Below, piece by piece: positions 1 to 6,549 of a stretch of 6,919 bases of DNA. The stretch spans positions 1-6,919 of the forward strand of contig JACQFU010000270.1 in assembly GCA_016199905.1 (NCBI GenBank), written 5' to 3'. The position numbers were made by a program, and so were the translations under genes. The notes beneath the pieces were generated by a model. That model was not told the DNA's origin. It worked only from the letters and a program-made list of their open reading frames with translations, and did not search any database. This DNA is from Candidatus Wallbacteria bacterium. GTDB lineage: Bacteria > Muiribacteriota > UBA6191 > JACPRK01. Within the stretch, counting starts at the first letter, position 1. Every line of letters begins with the position of its first letter.

Positions 1-485
1 GGACGCGGTGCAGCGGGCGGCGCGGGGTGAACGGCGACTGCCGGCGGCGTCACGGTCGCCACCACCGGAGGCGCGGGCGGCGGCGTGGCCACGAACGGCG
101 GCGGCGGCGGCGAAACCGGCCGTGCGATGGGCGGTGGCGGCATCGTCGTTACAGCCGGCGGCGGAACGACCGGCGGTTGCTTGATGACGGGCGGAGGGGA
201 CGGCAGAGGAGTGGGTTCGATCTTGGCGACCGTCACCGGCGCGACCGGTTGGGGCGGCTCCGGATTCTTCGGTTCGCCTCCGGCCGTGGCCTGGGTTTCG
301 TCACCCGGCACGGTGGCGACCGGCACTGCCGGGGTCTCGTGCACGGGCCTCTCCGGCGCCGTCGTGATCTGCTTGTAGAAGAAGACGCTCGCGTATATCA
401 CGAGCACCACCACCACGACCCAGGCCAGGATGGAAATGATGCGGTCGTGCTCCTGGTAATCCCAGGGCGTGTTTTGCAGGTTCAT
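1..485 (-). CDS. Proline-rich single-pass membrane protein (N-terminal part, runs off left edge)
   Basis: The ATG is at 485 on the minus strand and the frame stays open for 161 codons to the window edge, so only the N-terminal part is present. A short cytoplasmic-type start (MNLQNTPWDYQEHDR) is followed by one strongly hydrophobic segment at about residues 16-37, rich in Val and Ile, then FFYKQ. From about residue 43 on it is almost entirely Pro, Ala, Val and Thr, with many PP and PPP runs and five consecutive CCG proline codons at residues 126-130. This is the layout of an inner-membrane anchor with an extended periplasmic linker leading to a C-terminal domain outside the window, as in TonB, GspC, PilP or SPOR-domain proteins. 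It lies 28 bases downstream of the PilO-like gene and is probably cotranscribed with it. The ribosome site is weak (AGG six bases before ATG). The reading frame and topology are clear; the family is not decided. Confidence 0.75.
   Translation of the reverse strand, partial: MNLQNTPWDYQEHDRIISILAWVVVVVLVIYASVFFYKQITTAPERPVHETPAVPVATVPGDETQATAGGEPKNPEPPQPVAPVTVAKIEPTPLPSPPPVIKQPPVVPPPAVTTMPPPPIARPVSPPPPPFVATPPPAPPVVATVTPPAVAVHPAPPAAPR
96..112. repeat. (CGG)5 trinucleotide run
   Basis: Five perfect CGG units plus a partial sixth. On the minus strand they are five in-frame CCG codons giving Pro126-Pro130 of the proline-rich membrane protein, so the run is explained by coding. As a simple repeat it could vary in copy number by slippage in units of one proline without breaking the frame. 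Confidence 0.6.
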
Positions 486-513
486 GCGAAACCTGACAAT
501 GTTACCACGACAG

Positions 514-1443
514 CTAGAAATATAACAACCCGCTCACCACGTCGCGGCCTCGAGAGTCCTTCCGCATTTCGAGGATCTCGAAGGCGCTCAGGCCTGGAAT
601 GGAGACCAGGGCCTCGAGAGTCTGCCAGGCTTCGCGAGGGCCTTTCGCCTCGACTTCGAGCTCCAGCCGCAGCTGCCGTGGAAGCTGGCTCCACGTCATC
701 ACCTTTGGCGCATTGCCGGCCGCTACGAGTGCCGCCGAAACGGCGCTCTCGGCCGCCGGACGCGATAGGGCTCCCCCCTCGCCTGGCGCCTTCACCAGCA
801 GCGAACCCGAGAAGGTGCCCAACCTCTCTCCGCCGGCCGGCGCCAGCTCCACCCGTCGCAGACCCACGTGGACCTGCTTTGCGGTGAGCGCCGCAACCGT
901 CTGCACGAGTCCCGTCTCACTCGCGCCGATGAGCGTCAGGCTATAGGGAATCCGCTTCATTCCGGGCAGTTCGGAGATCGACTGGGCCCGGTGCAGTTGC
1001 AGTTGCGTGGCTCGGGCATCGCGGCTCGCGGCGAGGAACTCGTCCACGGCCCGGACAGCCTGGCCTGCCTCGTGAGCTGCTGCCAGGCTCTCCTCCTGAA
1101 GCGTCGGAGCGCGCATCGCCACCGGGAACCGGATGGTCCACGTGCGATCCTTGGCCCGATGGCTATCGGAGGGCCCGCTCGCCATGGCCAGGAACGACCC
1201 GAACTTGTGCAGCCGTTCGGAGGTGCGAATCTCGACCTGGGCGCGTTCGTTTGCGGCCCCCGGGCTCGTGTCGACCGCCAGCGAGAGCGAGAGGAAACCG
1301 GCGCCGCGGTCACGCGCCAGCTCCAGCAGTCGCGCCGACCAGCCCAGGAGCGAATCCGAGAGAGGCGCGGTGCCCGTCCCGGCCAGGAGCGGAGCCAGGA
1401 GCGCGCAAGCCAGGAGTGTCAGCGTCAATCGAGTGGTCTTCAT
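514..1443 (-). CDS. Exported or membrane-anchored protein with PilO/GspM-like ferredoxin-fold lobes
   Basis: This is a complete 309-residue frame, ATG at 1443 and TAG at 514-516, preceded by a strong ribosome site (GAGGTGA, four bases before ATG). Residues 1-25 are a basic start (MKTTR), a hydrophobic stretch and a possible signal peptidase site near GTGTA/P, so the protein is exported or N-terminally anchored. Residues about 113-155 are Ala/Glu/Arg-rich and probably helical. Two similar segments follow, about 165-219 (starting PYSLTLIGASETGLVQTVAA) and 257-309 (LRLELEVEAKGPREAWQTLE). Each has the beta-alpha-beta-beta pattern and the 'strand, G, then helix against short strands' feel of PilO and GspM, the pilus/type II secretion assembly-platform proteins. 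That likeness is by eye only. It is the first gene of the leftward pair. It could instead be an unrelated lineage-specific envelope protein. Confidence 0.8.
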   Translation of the reverse strand: MKTTRLTLTLLACALLAPLLAGTGTAPLSDSLLGWSARLLELARDRGAGFLSLSLAVDTSPGAANERAQVEIRTSERLHKFGSFLAMASGPSDSHRAKDRTWTIRFPVAMRAPTLQEESLAAAHEAGQAVRAVDEFLAASRDARATQLQLHRAQSISELPGMKRIPYSLTLIGASETGLVQTVAALTAKQVHVGLRRVELAPAGGERLGTFSGSLLVKAPGEGGALSRPAAESAVSAALVAAGNAPKVMTWSQLPRQLRLELEVEAKGPREAWQTLEALVSIPGLSAFEILEMRKDSRGRDVVSGLLYF

Positions 1444-1631
1444 CGGTTCACCTCAGGCCCGAGCGCCGCAGGGTCGCCGGCGCTGTTCCAGCCTGTCGGC
1501 CTACCATGTTATCATCGGCGAAATCGCGGCGGCGGGGCCATTCCGGCGGGGAAAGGCAGAGCGGCCCCGCGATCCGTGCCCTTCGACCGACGATAGGAGT
1601 GCTTGTTCCCCAGGTGCAGCCGACTGCAGCC
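1444..1631. promoter_or_regulatory. Divergent intergenic region, probable promoters in both directions
   Basis: These 188 bases separate the leftward envelope pair from the rightward glyQS-recN gene string, so promoters for both should lie here. Most of it is GC-rich, but a small AT-richer island at about 1502-1530 contains TATCAT (1510-1515), a fair -10 match on the plus strand. On the minus strand the same place reads GATAAC. No convincing -35 hexamer accompanies either. Part of the right half may be coding if the membrane-protein gene starts earlier than chosen (GTG 1614 or 1599, ATG 1506). No riboswitch or T-box-like structure was recognised. Confidence 0.35.
1448..1454 (-). promoter_or_regulatory. 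Strong ribosome binding site of the PilO-like gene
   Basis: The minus strand reads GAGGTGA, then ACCG, then the ATG at 1443. It closely matches the anti-Shine-Dalgarno complement and supports this start for the 309-residue protein. Confidence 0.75.
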
Positions 1632-2225
1632 ATGGCCATCGCGGGCGCGTGCGTGAGCGGCGCGCTGCTCGTGTTGGGGTCGGGACCGGCGGGGGTACTG
1701 GGTCCGCTGGGCGCCTCTGTCGGGATCGGCGTGAGTGCGTGGTTGCGCCGTCGGGATGCGGACGGTCTCGAGGCGGCTGGCGAGCTGACCGGAGTCGAGG
1801 AACGCCGCGGGGAAAGCGACCGGCCGTCCCCGCTGCCACCGACCGGACTGGACGCCTGGGCGTTGGCCGGCCCCGAGTCGATCGGCTCGGGAGCGGGCGC
1901 GGCCCTGGCGCTTGCGGCCGCGGACAGCGCCCTGGCAGGCGCGGGGGTTTGGCTGACACGGTTCTTCTACTTCGGACTGCTCGGATACCTGGTCACGCTC
2001 GCCGGGTCGTATTCCGCCCGGCGCGCTCCCGGGCAGATGGTCTACAACCTCTCGCTCTCCACAGCTCTCTGGGCCTGGTTGGCTCGGCTCGGGTTCGGGC
2101 TGACTCAGCTGCCTCCGGATGCCCTCGCCGGGCCCGGGCAGACCTTCTTGCAAGGGGCGCTCTTGGGATTTCTGATGGCCGTGCCGCGCCTGGGCGCGCC
2201 GATGGCCGAAGGGACCGAAACCTGA
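1632..2225 (+). CDS. Unknown polytopic membrane protein upstream of glyQS
   Basis: With the ATG at 1632 the product is 197 residues and I do not recognise a family. Residues 2-37 are hydrophobic and glycine-rich (one long or two short segments) and end at WLRRR, suggesting a cytoplasmic positive patch. Residues 40-75 are a charged, Pro-rich loop. Three more hydrophobic stretches follow at about 104-124, 138-157 and 170-187. This is small, Gly/Ala/Leu-rich and typical of an uncharacterised inner-membrane protein. The TGA stop (2223-2225) shares its last base with the ATG of glyQS, so the two are probably translationally coupled. The start is uncertain: there is no good ribosome site before 1632; GTG 1614 lies 14 bases after AGGAG, GTG 1599 overlaps that motif, and ATG 1506 would add 42 residues of Arg/Ser-rich sequence. 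Coding is supported by frame length, membrane pattern and the tight junction. Confidence 0.65.
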   Translation: MAIAGACVSGALLVLGSGPAGVLGPLGASVGIGVSAWLRRRDADGLEAAGELTGVEERRGESDRPSPLPPTGLDAWALAGPESIGSGAGAALALAAADSALAGAGVWLTRFFYFGLLGYLVTLAGSYSARRAPGQMVYNLSLSTALWAWLARLGFGLTQLPPDALAGPGQTFLQGALLGFLMAVPRLGAPMAEGTET

Positions 2226-3562
2226 TGACGAAGACGGTCGACAACCTGATGGAAAAGCTCGTTTCACTCTGCAAGCGCCGGGGGTTCATCTTTCCCTCCA
2301 GCGAGATCTATGGCGGCATCAACGGCTTCTGGGATTACGGCCCTCTGGGGGCGGAGCTGAAGAAGAACATCAAAGAGTACTGGTGGAAGTCGATGGTCCA
2401 CGACCGCGAGGACGTGGTCGGGATCGACAGCAGCATCGTGATGCATCCCCGCGTCTGGGAGGCGAGCGGGCACGTCGAGAGCTTTGCCGACCCGATGGTC
2501 GACTGCAAGAAGTGCAAGAGCCGCTTTCGCGCCGATAAGCTCGACGAGTACCGCGCCGAGAAAGGCCCCAAAGCTCCCGCGACGGGTTGTCCGGAGTGCG
2601 GCGGCGAGCTGACGGAGGCCCGCAAGTTCAACCTGATGTTCAAGACTTTCGTGGGGCCCGTGGAGGACAGCGCGTCGGTCGCCTTTTTGCGCCCGGAGAC
2701 CTGTCAGGGGATCTTCGTCGACTTCAAGCAAGTGCAGACGGTTTCGCGCAAGAAGGTTCCGTTCGGGATCGCCCAGATGGGCAAGAGCTTCCGCAACGAG
2801 GTGACGCCGCGCAACTTCATCTTTCGCTCCCGGGAGTTCGAGCAGATGGAAATGGAGTTCTTCTGTTCCCCGAAAGACGACCAGCAGTGGTTCGAGCACT
2901 GGGTGCAGGAGCGTTTCAACTGGTACGTGGGGCTGGGCGTACGCAAAGAGAAGCTGCGGTTGCGGCCACAGACCAAGGACGAGCTGGCGCACTATGCCAA
3001 GGCAGCCTTCGACGTGGAGTACGAATTTCCCTTCGGATGGCAGGAACTGGAGGGTATCGCCCACCGGGGCAGCTACGATCTCGAGCAGCACGCGAAGTTC
3101 AGCGGCAAGGACCTTTCCTACTTCGACGAAGAGTCCAAGGAACACTTCGTTCCCGTGGTCATCGAACCCTCCGCCGGGGTCGATCGAACGCTGCTGACGC
3201 TGCTGGCCGACGCCTACGACGAGGAGCAGCTCGAGGAAGGCGAGGAGCGGGTGGTGTTGCACCTGTCTCCCAAGATCGCGCCCGTGCAGGTTGGCGTCTT
3301 CCCACTGTCCAAGAAGCTGGCGGAGCCGGTGCTGGCGCTCTCGAAGTCTCTGCGCAAGGAGTTCCGGGCCTTCTACGACGAGGCCGGCGCCATCGGCCGC
3401 CGATATCGCCGCCAGGACGAGATCGGGACCCCTTACTGCGTGACCTTCGACTTCGACTCGCAGAACGACAACGCCGTCACCGTGCGCGAACGCGATTCGA
3501 TGAAGCAGGAGAGAATCCCGATCGCGACGCTCGCGGAGTACTTGCGTCGTAAGTTTGAATAG
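2225..3562 (+). CDS. glyQS: Glycyl-tRNA synthetase, single-chain alpha2 type
   Basis: Charges tRNA-Gly with glycine using ATP, in the cytoplasm; an essential class II synthetase that acts as a homodimer. The 445 residues match the family length. Residues 14-44 carry the typical opening (LCKRRGFIFPSSEIYGG, then FWDYGPLG). Motif 1 lies around 62-90 with VWEASGHV. Four cysteines in two CxxC pairs (94/97 and 122/125) form a likely zinc-binding insertion. RPET is at 156-159, motif 2 is GKSFRNEVTPRNFIFRSREF (186-205), and motif 3 is EPSAGVDRTLL (314-324). The anticodon-binding domain spans roughly 347-440 and includes FYDEAGAIGRRYRRQDEIGT. Position 160 is Cys where Ala is usual after RPET, a minor oddity. 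ATG 2225 was chosen because it overlaps the upstream stop and follows GAAGGGA; ATG 2249 would also fit the family's N-terminus. The frame is open far upstream of 2225, but that part does not resemble the family. Confidence 0.97.
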   Translation: MTKTVDNLMEKLVSLCKRRGFIFPSSEIYGGINGFWDYGPLGAELKKNIKEYWWKSMVHDREDVVGIDSSIVMHPRVWEASGHVESFADPMVDCKKCKSRFRADKLDEYRAEKGPKAPATGCPECGGELTEARKFNLMFKTFVGPVEDSASVAFLRPETCQGIFVDFKQVQTVSRKKVPFGIAQMGKSFRNEVTPRNFIFRSREFEQMEMEFFCSPKDDQQWFEHWVQERFNWYVGLGVRKEKLRLRPQTKDELAHYAKAAFDVEYEFPFGWQELEGIAHRGSYDLEQHAKFSGKDLSYFDEESKEHFVPVVIEPSAGVDRTLLTLLADAYDEEQLEEGEERVVLHLSPKIAPVQVGVFPLSKKLAEPVLALSKSLRKEFRAFYDEAGAIGRRYRRQDEIGTPYCVTFDFDSQNDNAVTVRERDSMKQERIPIATLAEYLRRKFE

Positions 3563-3602
3563 AGGCTTTGGGCCAGGAGTTGGAACGGAGACTGGCGGCA
3601 CG

Positions 3603-4820
3603 ATGGCACAACTCGGAGCACAGGTCGCGGGCACCCGCCGTGGCTTCTCGCTGGCCGAGTTGACGATCGCCGTGTTGATGATCTCGATTCTCTCGATCAC
3701 GGCTTTCATGTCTTATCTGGGCGAGACGGACAACGCCAAGAAGGTGGCGTGCCAGCGGGACTTCCGGCTGCTGCGCGAGGCGCTCCGGCTCTACAATGAA
3801 GACCACTTCCAGACTCCCTATGGTCTCAACGACGCCAGCGCGCTTTACGGGCGGTACCTCTCCGCGGTGCCCAAGGACCCATGGGCGGCGGAGTACGTCA
3901 TCGATCCGTTCCTCGGCCGCATCTTGAGCCGCGGGCCCGACGGAGTCCTGGAGACGGACGTCAAGGGCTCGACGGAGACCGCCGACTTGACCCGCGCCGC
4001 CGACGACCTGATGGACACCTACGACAACCTGGGGCTGATCGCGTGCGTCGTGAGCCAGACGGCGCGCGTTTTCTCCATGGACACCGGGATGCAGGCGTCG
4101 GACGTTCGGGTGGGAATCGACGCGTTCGGGATGGGTCCGGATCGGGAGACGGGAATCGTGGCGGCCTCGGGAGGACTCGAGCTGATGCGGAACTATCTCG
4201 GCGCGCCCCAGACCCAGAGTCTGGGCCAAGCGCCTGGCTCGCTGGCCGACCTCGCCGTCTCCCCCGACAACACGCGGTACGCCGCCGTGACGACGGACCG
4301 CAAGTCGATCTGGATTGGCCCGCTGAGCACGGACAAGGCCCAACCCCAGCCGTTCAACCTCTTCACAACCTCGTCGTCGGAGCAGCTCTCGGCGCCCTCC
4401 TGGAGCAAGGATCAGCAGGAGATCGCGGTGGGCACGGATGGTGGCCAGATCTGGCGGATAGTGGTCGGGGCGGGCGCCCAGCGCACCGTCCTGACCAGCG
4501 ATGCGGCCACGGATGTCGTGAAGAATGCGCCCTCCTGGTCGGCCGATGGGAAGTGGATCGCGTACGCGTCGAAGAACGCGGGTTCCATCAAGTTCGTTTC
4601 GCCCGCCGGCGACGCGCGCAGACCCGCACTGGACGTCAGCTCCTTTGCGTCCGGTTCGCTGGGGCCGGTGGCATGGTCGCCGGGGGGCCAGAAAATCGCC
4701 TTCGTGAGCGCCGAAAGCCTCTGGATAGTGTCGCCGCAGCGGCCGAAGGATTGGCAGCTGGAAGTGACCAAGACCGCGCCCTCGAACCTTTCGGGCGCCC
4801 GCTGCCTGGTCTGGAGGTAG
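3603..4820 (+). CDS. Type II secretion-like pseudopilin fused to a TolB/WD40-type beta-propeller
   Basis: The product is 405 residues. The N-terminus is a class III (prepilin) signal: basic leader ending TRRG at residue 14, cleavage before Phe15, Glu19 at mature position +5, then a hydrophobic helix to about residue 39. Residues 40-118 look like a GspG-type pseudopilin: helix with FRLLREALRLYNEDH, then YLSAVPKDPWAAEYVIDP and SRGPDG. Residues about 119-205 are unassigned. From about 212 to the end there are four degenerate TolB/PD40-like repeats: SPDNTRYAAV (220-229), SWSKDQQEIAVG (266-277), SWSADGKWIAYAS (311-323) and AWSPGGQKIAFVS (357-369), each followed by a strand. The final LVWR may close a blade. 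Cys50, Cys148 and Cys401 could form disulfides after export. The role is unknown; inference is a minor pilus or secretion subunit that displays a binding propeller outside the inner membrane. The start at ATG 3603 fits the leader length; its ribosome site is weak (GGAG, 12 bases away). Confidence 0.88.
   Translation: MAQLGAQVAGTRRGFSLAELTIAVLMISILSITAFMSYLGETDNAKKVACQRDFRLLREALRLYNEDHFQTPYGLNDASALYGRYLSAVPKDPWAAEYVIDPFLGRILSRGPDGVLETDVKGSTETADLTRAADDLMDTYDNLGLIACVVSQTARVFSMDTGMQASDVRVGIDAFGMGPDRETGIVAASGGLELMRNYLGAPQTQSLGQAPGSLADLAVSPDNTRYAAVTTDRKSIWIGPLSTDKAQPQPFNLFTTSSSEQLSAPSWSKDQQEIAVGTDGGQIWRIVVGAGAQRTVLTSDAATDVVKNAPSWSADGKWIAYASKNAGSIKFVSPAGDARRPALDVSSFASGSLGPVAWSPGGQKIAFVSAESLWIVSPQRPKDWQLEVTKTAPSNLSGARCLVWR
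4207..4225 (+). repeat. Perfect 7-bp inverted repeat inside the pseudopilin fusion gene
   Basis: CCCAGAC (4207-4213) and GTCTGGG (4219-4225) are perfect complements around a five-base loop. It falls at codons of about 202-208, close to the boundary between the pilin-like half and the propeller half. There is no T-run after it, so it is not a terminator. It may simply be chance in GC-rich coding DNA. Confidence 0.4.
4813..4817 (+). promoter_or_regulatory. Ribosome binding site of recN, abutting the upstream stop codon
   Basis: GGAGG lies seven bases before the TTG at 4825 and directly precedes the TAG stop (4818-4820) of the pseudopilin fusion gene. It decides the TTG start of recN, and its place implies that ribosomes finishing the upstream gene expose or occupy it (translational coupling). 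Confidence 0.8.
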
Positions 4821-4824
4821 CGAG

Positions 4825-6531
4825 TTGCTGCGCAGCCTGACCATCCAGGATTTCGCGCTGATCGACAAGCTGCGTCTGGAGTTCGGCCCGGGCTTGAACG
4901 TGTTCACGGGCGAGACCGGCGCGGGCAAGTCGATCGTGCTGGACGCGCTGGCTCTGATGCTCGGAGAGCGGGCCAGCGCGGAGATGATCCGCGCCGACTG
5001 CGAGCAGGCCTACGTGGAGGCGCTCTTCGAGACGGGCGAGGATCGGCGCCTGGAGGCATGCCTGTCGGACCATGGACTGTCTGCGGACCCCGATGGGCTT
5101 CTGGTGGCCCGCGAGATGACGCGCAGCGGCAAGAACCGCTGCTTCGTCAACGGGCGCCAGACCGTGCTGGGCTGCCTCAAGGAGCTGGGAGACCTGCTGG
5201 TCGACATCCACGGCCAGCACCAGCACCAGCGGCTGTTGTCGACGGCGAACCACTTGGAGATCCTGGACGCCTTCGGAGACGGGGCCTTCCGGGCCTTCCT
5301 GGAGAAGACCATGGGGAAGATCGCGCTGCTGCGCGAGGCGCGCCGCCGGCTGGAGGAGCTGGAGAGGAGCGAGCACGAGCGCGGCAAGGAGGAAGAACTG
5401 CTGGCGGCGCAGCTGGCGGAGCTCGACGCCGCGCGGCTGCGTGCCGGCGAGGACGAGGAGCTGGAGCGGGAGTGGAAGCTGCTCTCGCGCTCCGAGGAGA
5501 TTCGCCGATCGCTTGCGGAGATGGAGGAGTCGCTGGCTGGAGAGGAGGGGCACCAGGTCCTCCGCATGCTGGCGCGCTGGCGCGACGAGCTGGGCGAGAT
5601 TGCGGCCGCCGACGTGAAGATGGAGCCGGCGTCGAAGAACTTGACGGATGCCTTCTATCTTTTGCAGGAGGTGCGCTCCGCAGTCGAGGGCTACCTGATC
5701 GACTTCGCCGCTCGGCCCGAGCGGCTTTCGGAGATCGAGGACAGGCTCTCCGAGATCAACAGGCTCAAGCGGCTCTACGGCCGCTCCTGCCAGGACGTAC
5801 TGTCGAAGCGGGACAGCATCGCGGGCCGGCTCCGCGAGATGGGCACGCAACAGCAGAGTCGCGAGCAGTGGAGTCGAGAGCTCTCGTCACTCTCGAAGGA
5901 GTTGGCCAAGGACCTGCCGGAGCTCACTCGGCGTCGCAAGCGTCTTGCGGAGATGCTCGAGAAGAAAGTTACCGGCGAACTGGCCGACCTGGCGATGAGG
6001 GGAGCCGTGTTCCAGGTGGCGCTCAGCCAGGACGCCGTCCCCGGCGAAGGCGATCTTCGTCTGGACGGCAAGGGCTTCAAGGTGCACCGCGCCGGGCTGG
6101 AGCGCGCGGAGTTCTTCGTCTCCACGAATCCCGGAGAACCCTTGCTGCCGCTGGTCAAGATTGCCTCCGGCGGGGAGCTTTCGCGGGTCACGCTCGCGCT
6201 GAAGAGCTCGCTTGCGATTCTCGAGGCCGTCCCCATCATGGTGTTCGACGAGATCGACAGCGGCATCGGCGGCGAAACCGCCACCAACGTCGCCGCCAAA
6301 CTTCTCGAGGTCTCGCGCCGCTGCCAGTGCCTGTGCATCACCCACCTGCCCCAGATCGCGGCCCGGGGCGCCACACACTTCGCGGTCCGCAAGCGGCCGG
6401 TCAAGCATCGCACGGTGGTCGCCGTCGAGAGGCTCGAGGCCGCGGCCCGGACCGAAGAAATCTCACGAATGCTGGGAGGGAGATCCGACGTCAGCCTGGA
6501 GCTGGCCAAGGAGATGCTCGCGTCGAGCTGA
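4825..6531 (+). CDS. recN: DNA repair ATPase RecN
   Basis: SMC-like ATPase that acts at DNA double-strand breaks in recombinational repair. The 568 residues match the family length. The N-terminus LRSLTIQDFALIDKLRLEFG is typical, and Walker A GETGAGKS is at residues 29-36. FVNG is at 107-110, and the RecN-characteristic GQHQHQRLL is at 130-138. Residues about 150-400 are rich in Glu, Arg and Leu and form the two coiled-coil arms. The C-terminal ATPase half has the ABC signature SGGELSR (448-454), Walker B IMVFDEIDSGIGG with Asp475 and Glu476, and the H-loop histidine at 507 (CITHLPQIAA). All catalytic motifs are intact. The start is TTG at 4825, supported by GGAGG seven bases before and by family alignment. 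It begins four bases after the pseudopilin fusion. No LexA-type box was recognised upstream, so expression is probably from the operon. Confidence 0.97.
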   Translation: MLRSLTIQDFALIDKLRLEFGPGLNVFTGETGAGKSIVLDALALMLGERASAEMIRADCEQAYVEALFETGEDRRLEACLSDHGLSADPDGLLVAREMTRSGKNRCFVNGRQTVLGCLKELGDLLVDIHGQHQHQRLLSTANHLEILDAFGDGAFRAFLEKTMGKIALLREARRRLEELERSEHERGKEEELLAAQLAELDAARLRAGEDEELEREWKLLSRSEEIRRSLAEMEESLAGEEGHQVLRMLARWRDELGEIAAADVKMEPASKNLTDAFYLLQEVRSAVEGYLIDFAARPERLSEIEDRLSEINRLKRLYGRSCQDVLSKRDSIAGRLREMGTQQQSREQWSRELSSLSKELAKDLPELTRRRKRLAEMLEKKVTGELADLAMRGAVFQVALSQDAVPGEGDLRLDGKGFKVHRAGLERAEFFVSTNPGEPLLPLVKIASGGELSRVTLALKSSLAILEAVPIMVFDEIDSGIGGETATNVAAKLLEVSRRCQCLCITHLPQIAARGATHFAVRKRPVKHRTVVAVERLEAAARTEEISRMLGGRSDVSLELAKEMLASS

Positions 6532-6549
6532 CGCGATCGGGGAGTTGAA

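Noticed and set aside
27..887. Plus-strand frame of 286 codons at the left end
   Set aside because: Arg/His-rich product opposite the proline-rich and PilO-like genes; no ribosome site or domain.
514..1443. Lipoprotein signal (LLAC at residues 10-13) or SIMPL domain in the PilO-like protein
   Set aside because: The hydrophobic run continues past the cysteine, Leu at -2 is a poor lipobox fit, and I could not see SIMPL-type motifs.
1133..2224. Upstream extension of the glyQS frame giving an 809-residue protein
   Set aside because: The extra 364 residues are Arg/Gly/Ser-rich, run across the antisense strand of the PilO-like gene and through the membrane-protein gene, and do not resemble any synthetase domain.
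3555..3602. TTG at 3555 as start of the pseudopilin fusion
   Set aside because: It would overlap the end of glyQS and add 16 residues; ATG 3603 gives a normal 14-residue prepilin leader.
3563..3602. Terminator or promoter between glyQS and the pseudopilin fusion
   Set aside because: No stem followed by a T-run and no -10/-35 pair could be found in the 40 bases.
2264..3709. Long open frame of 481 codons on the minus strand opposite glyQS
   Set aside because: It lies opposite a gene with unmistakable synthetase motifs, its product has no recognisable domain, and long antisense frames are expected in GC-rich DNA.
3477..4928. Long minus-strand frame (483 codons) opposite the pseudopilin fusion
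   Set aside because: Arg/His/Pro-rich shadow product with no motif; the plus-strand frame has a prepilin signal, repeats and a tight junction to recN.
4636..5850. Minus-strand frame (404 codons) opposite recN
   Set aside because: Shadow of the recN coiled-coil coding region; the Leu/Gln/Arg-rich product reflects complementary codons.
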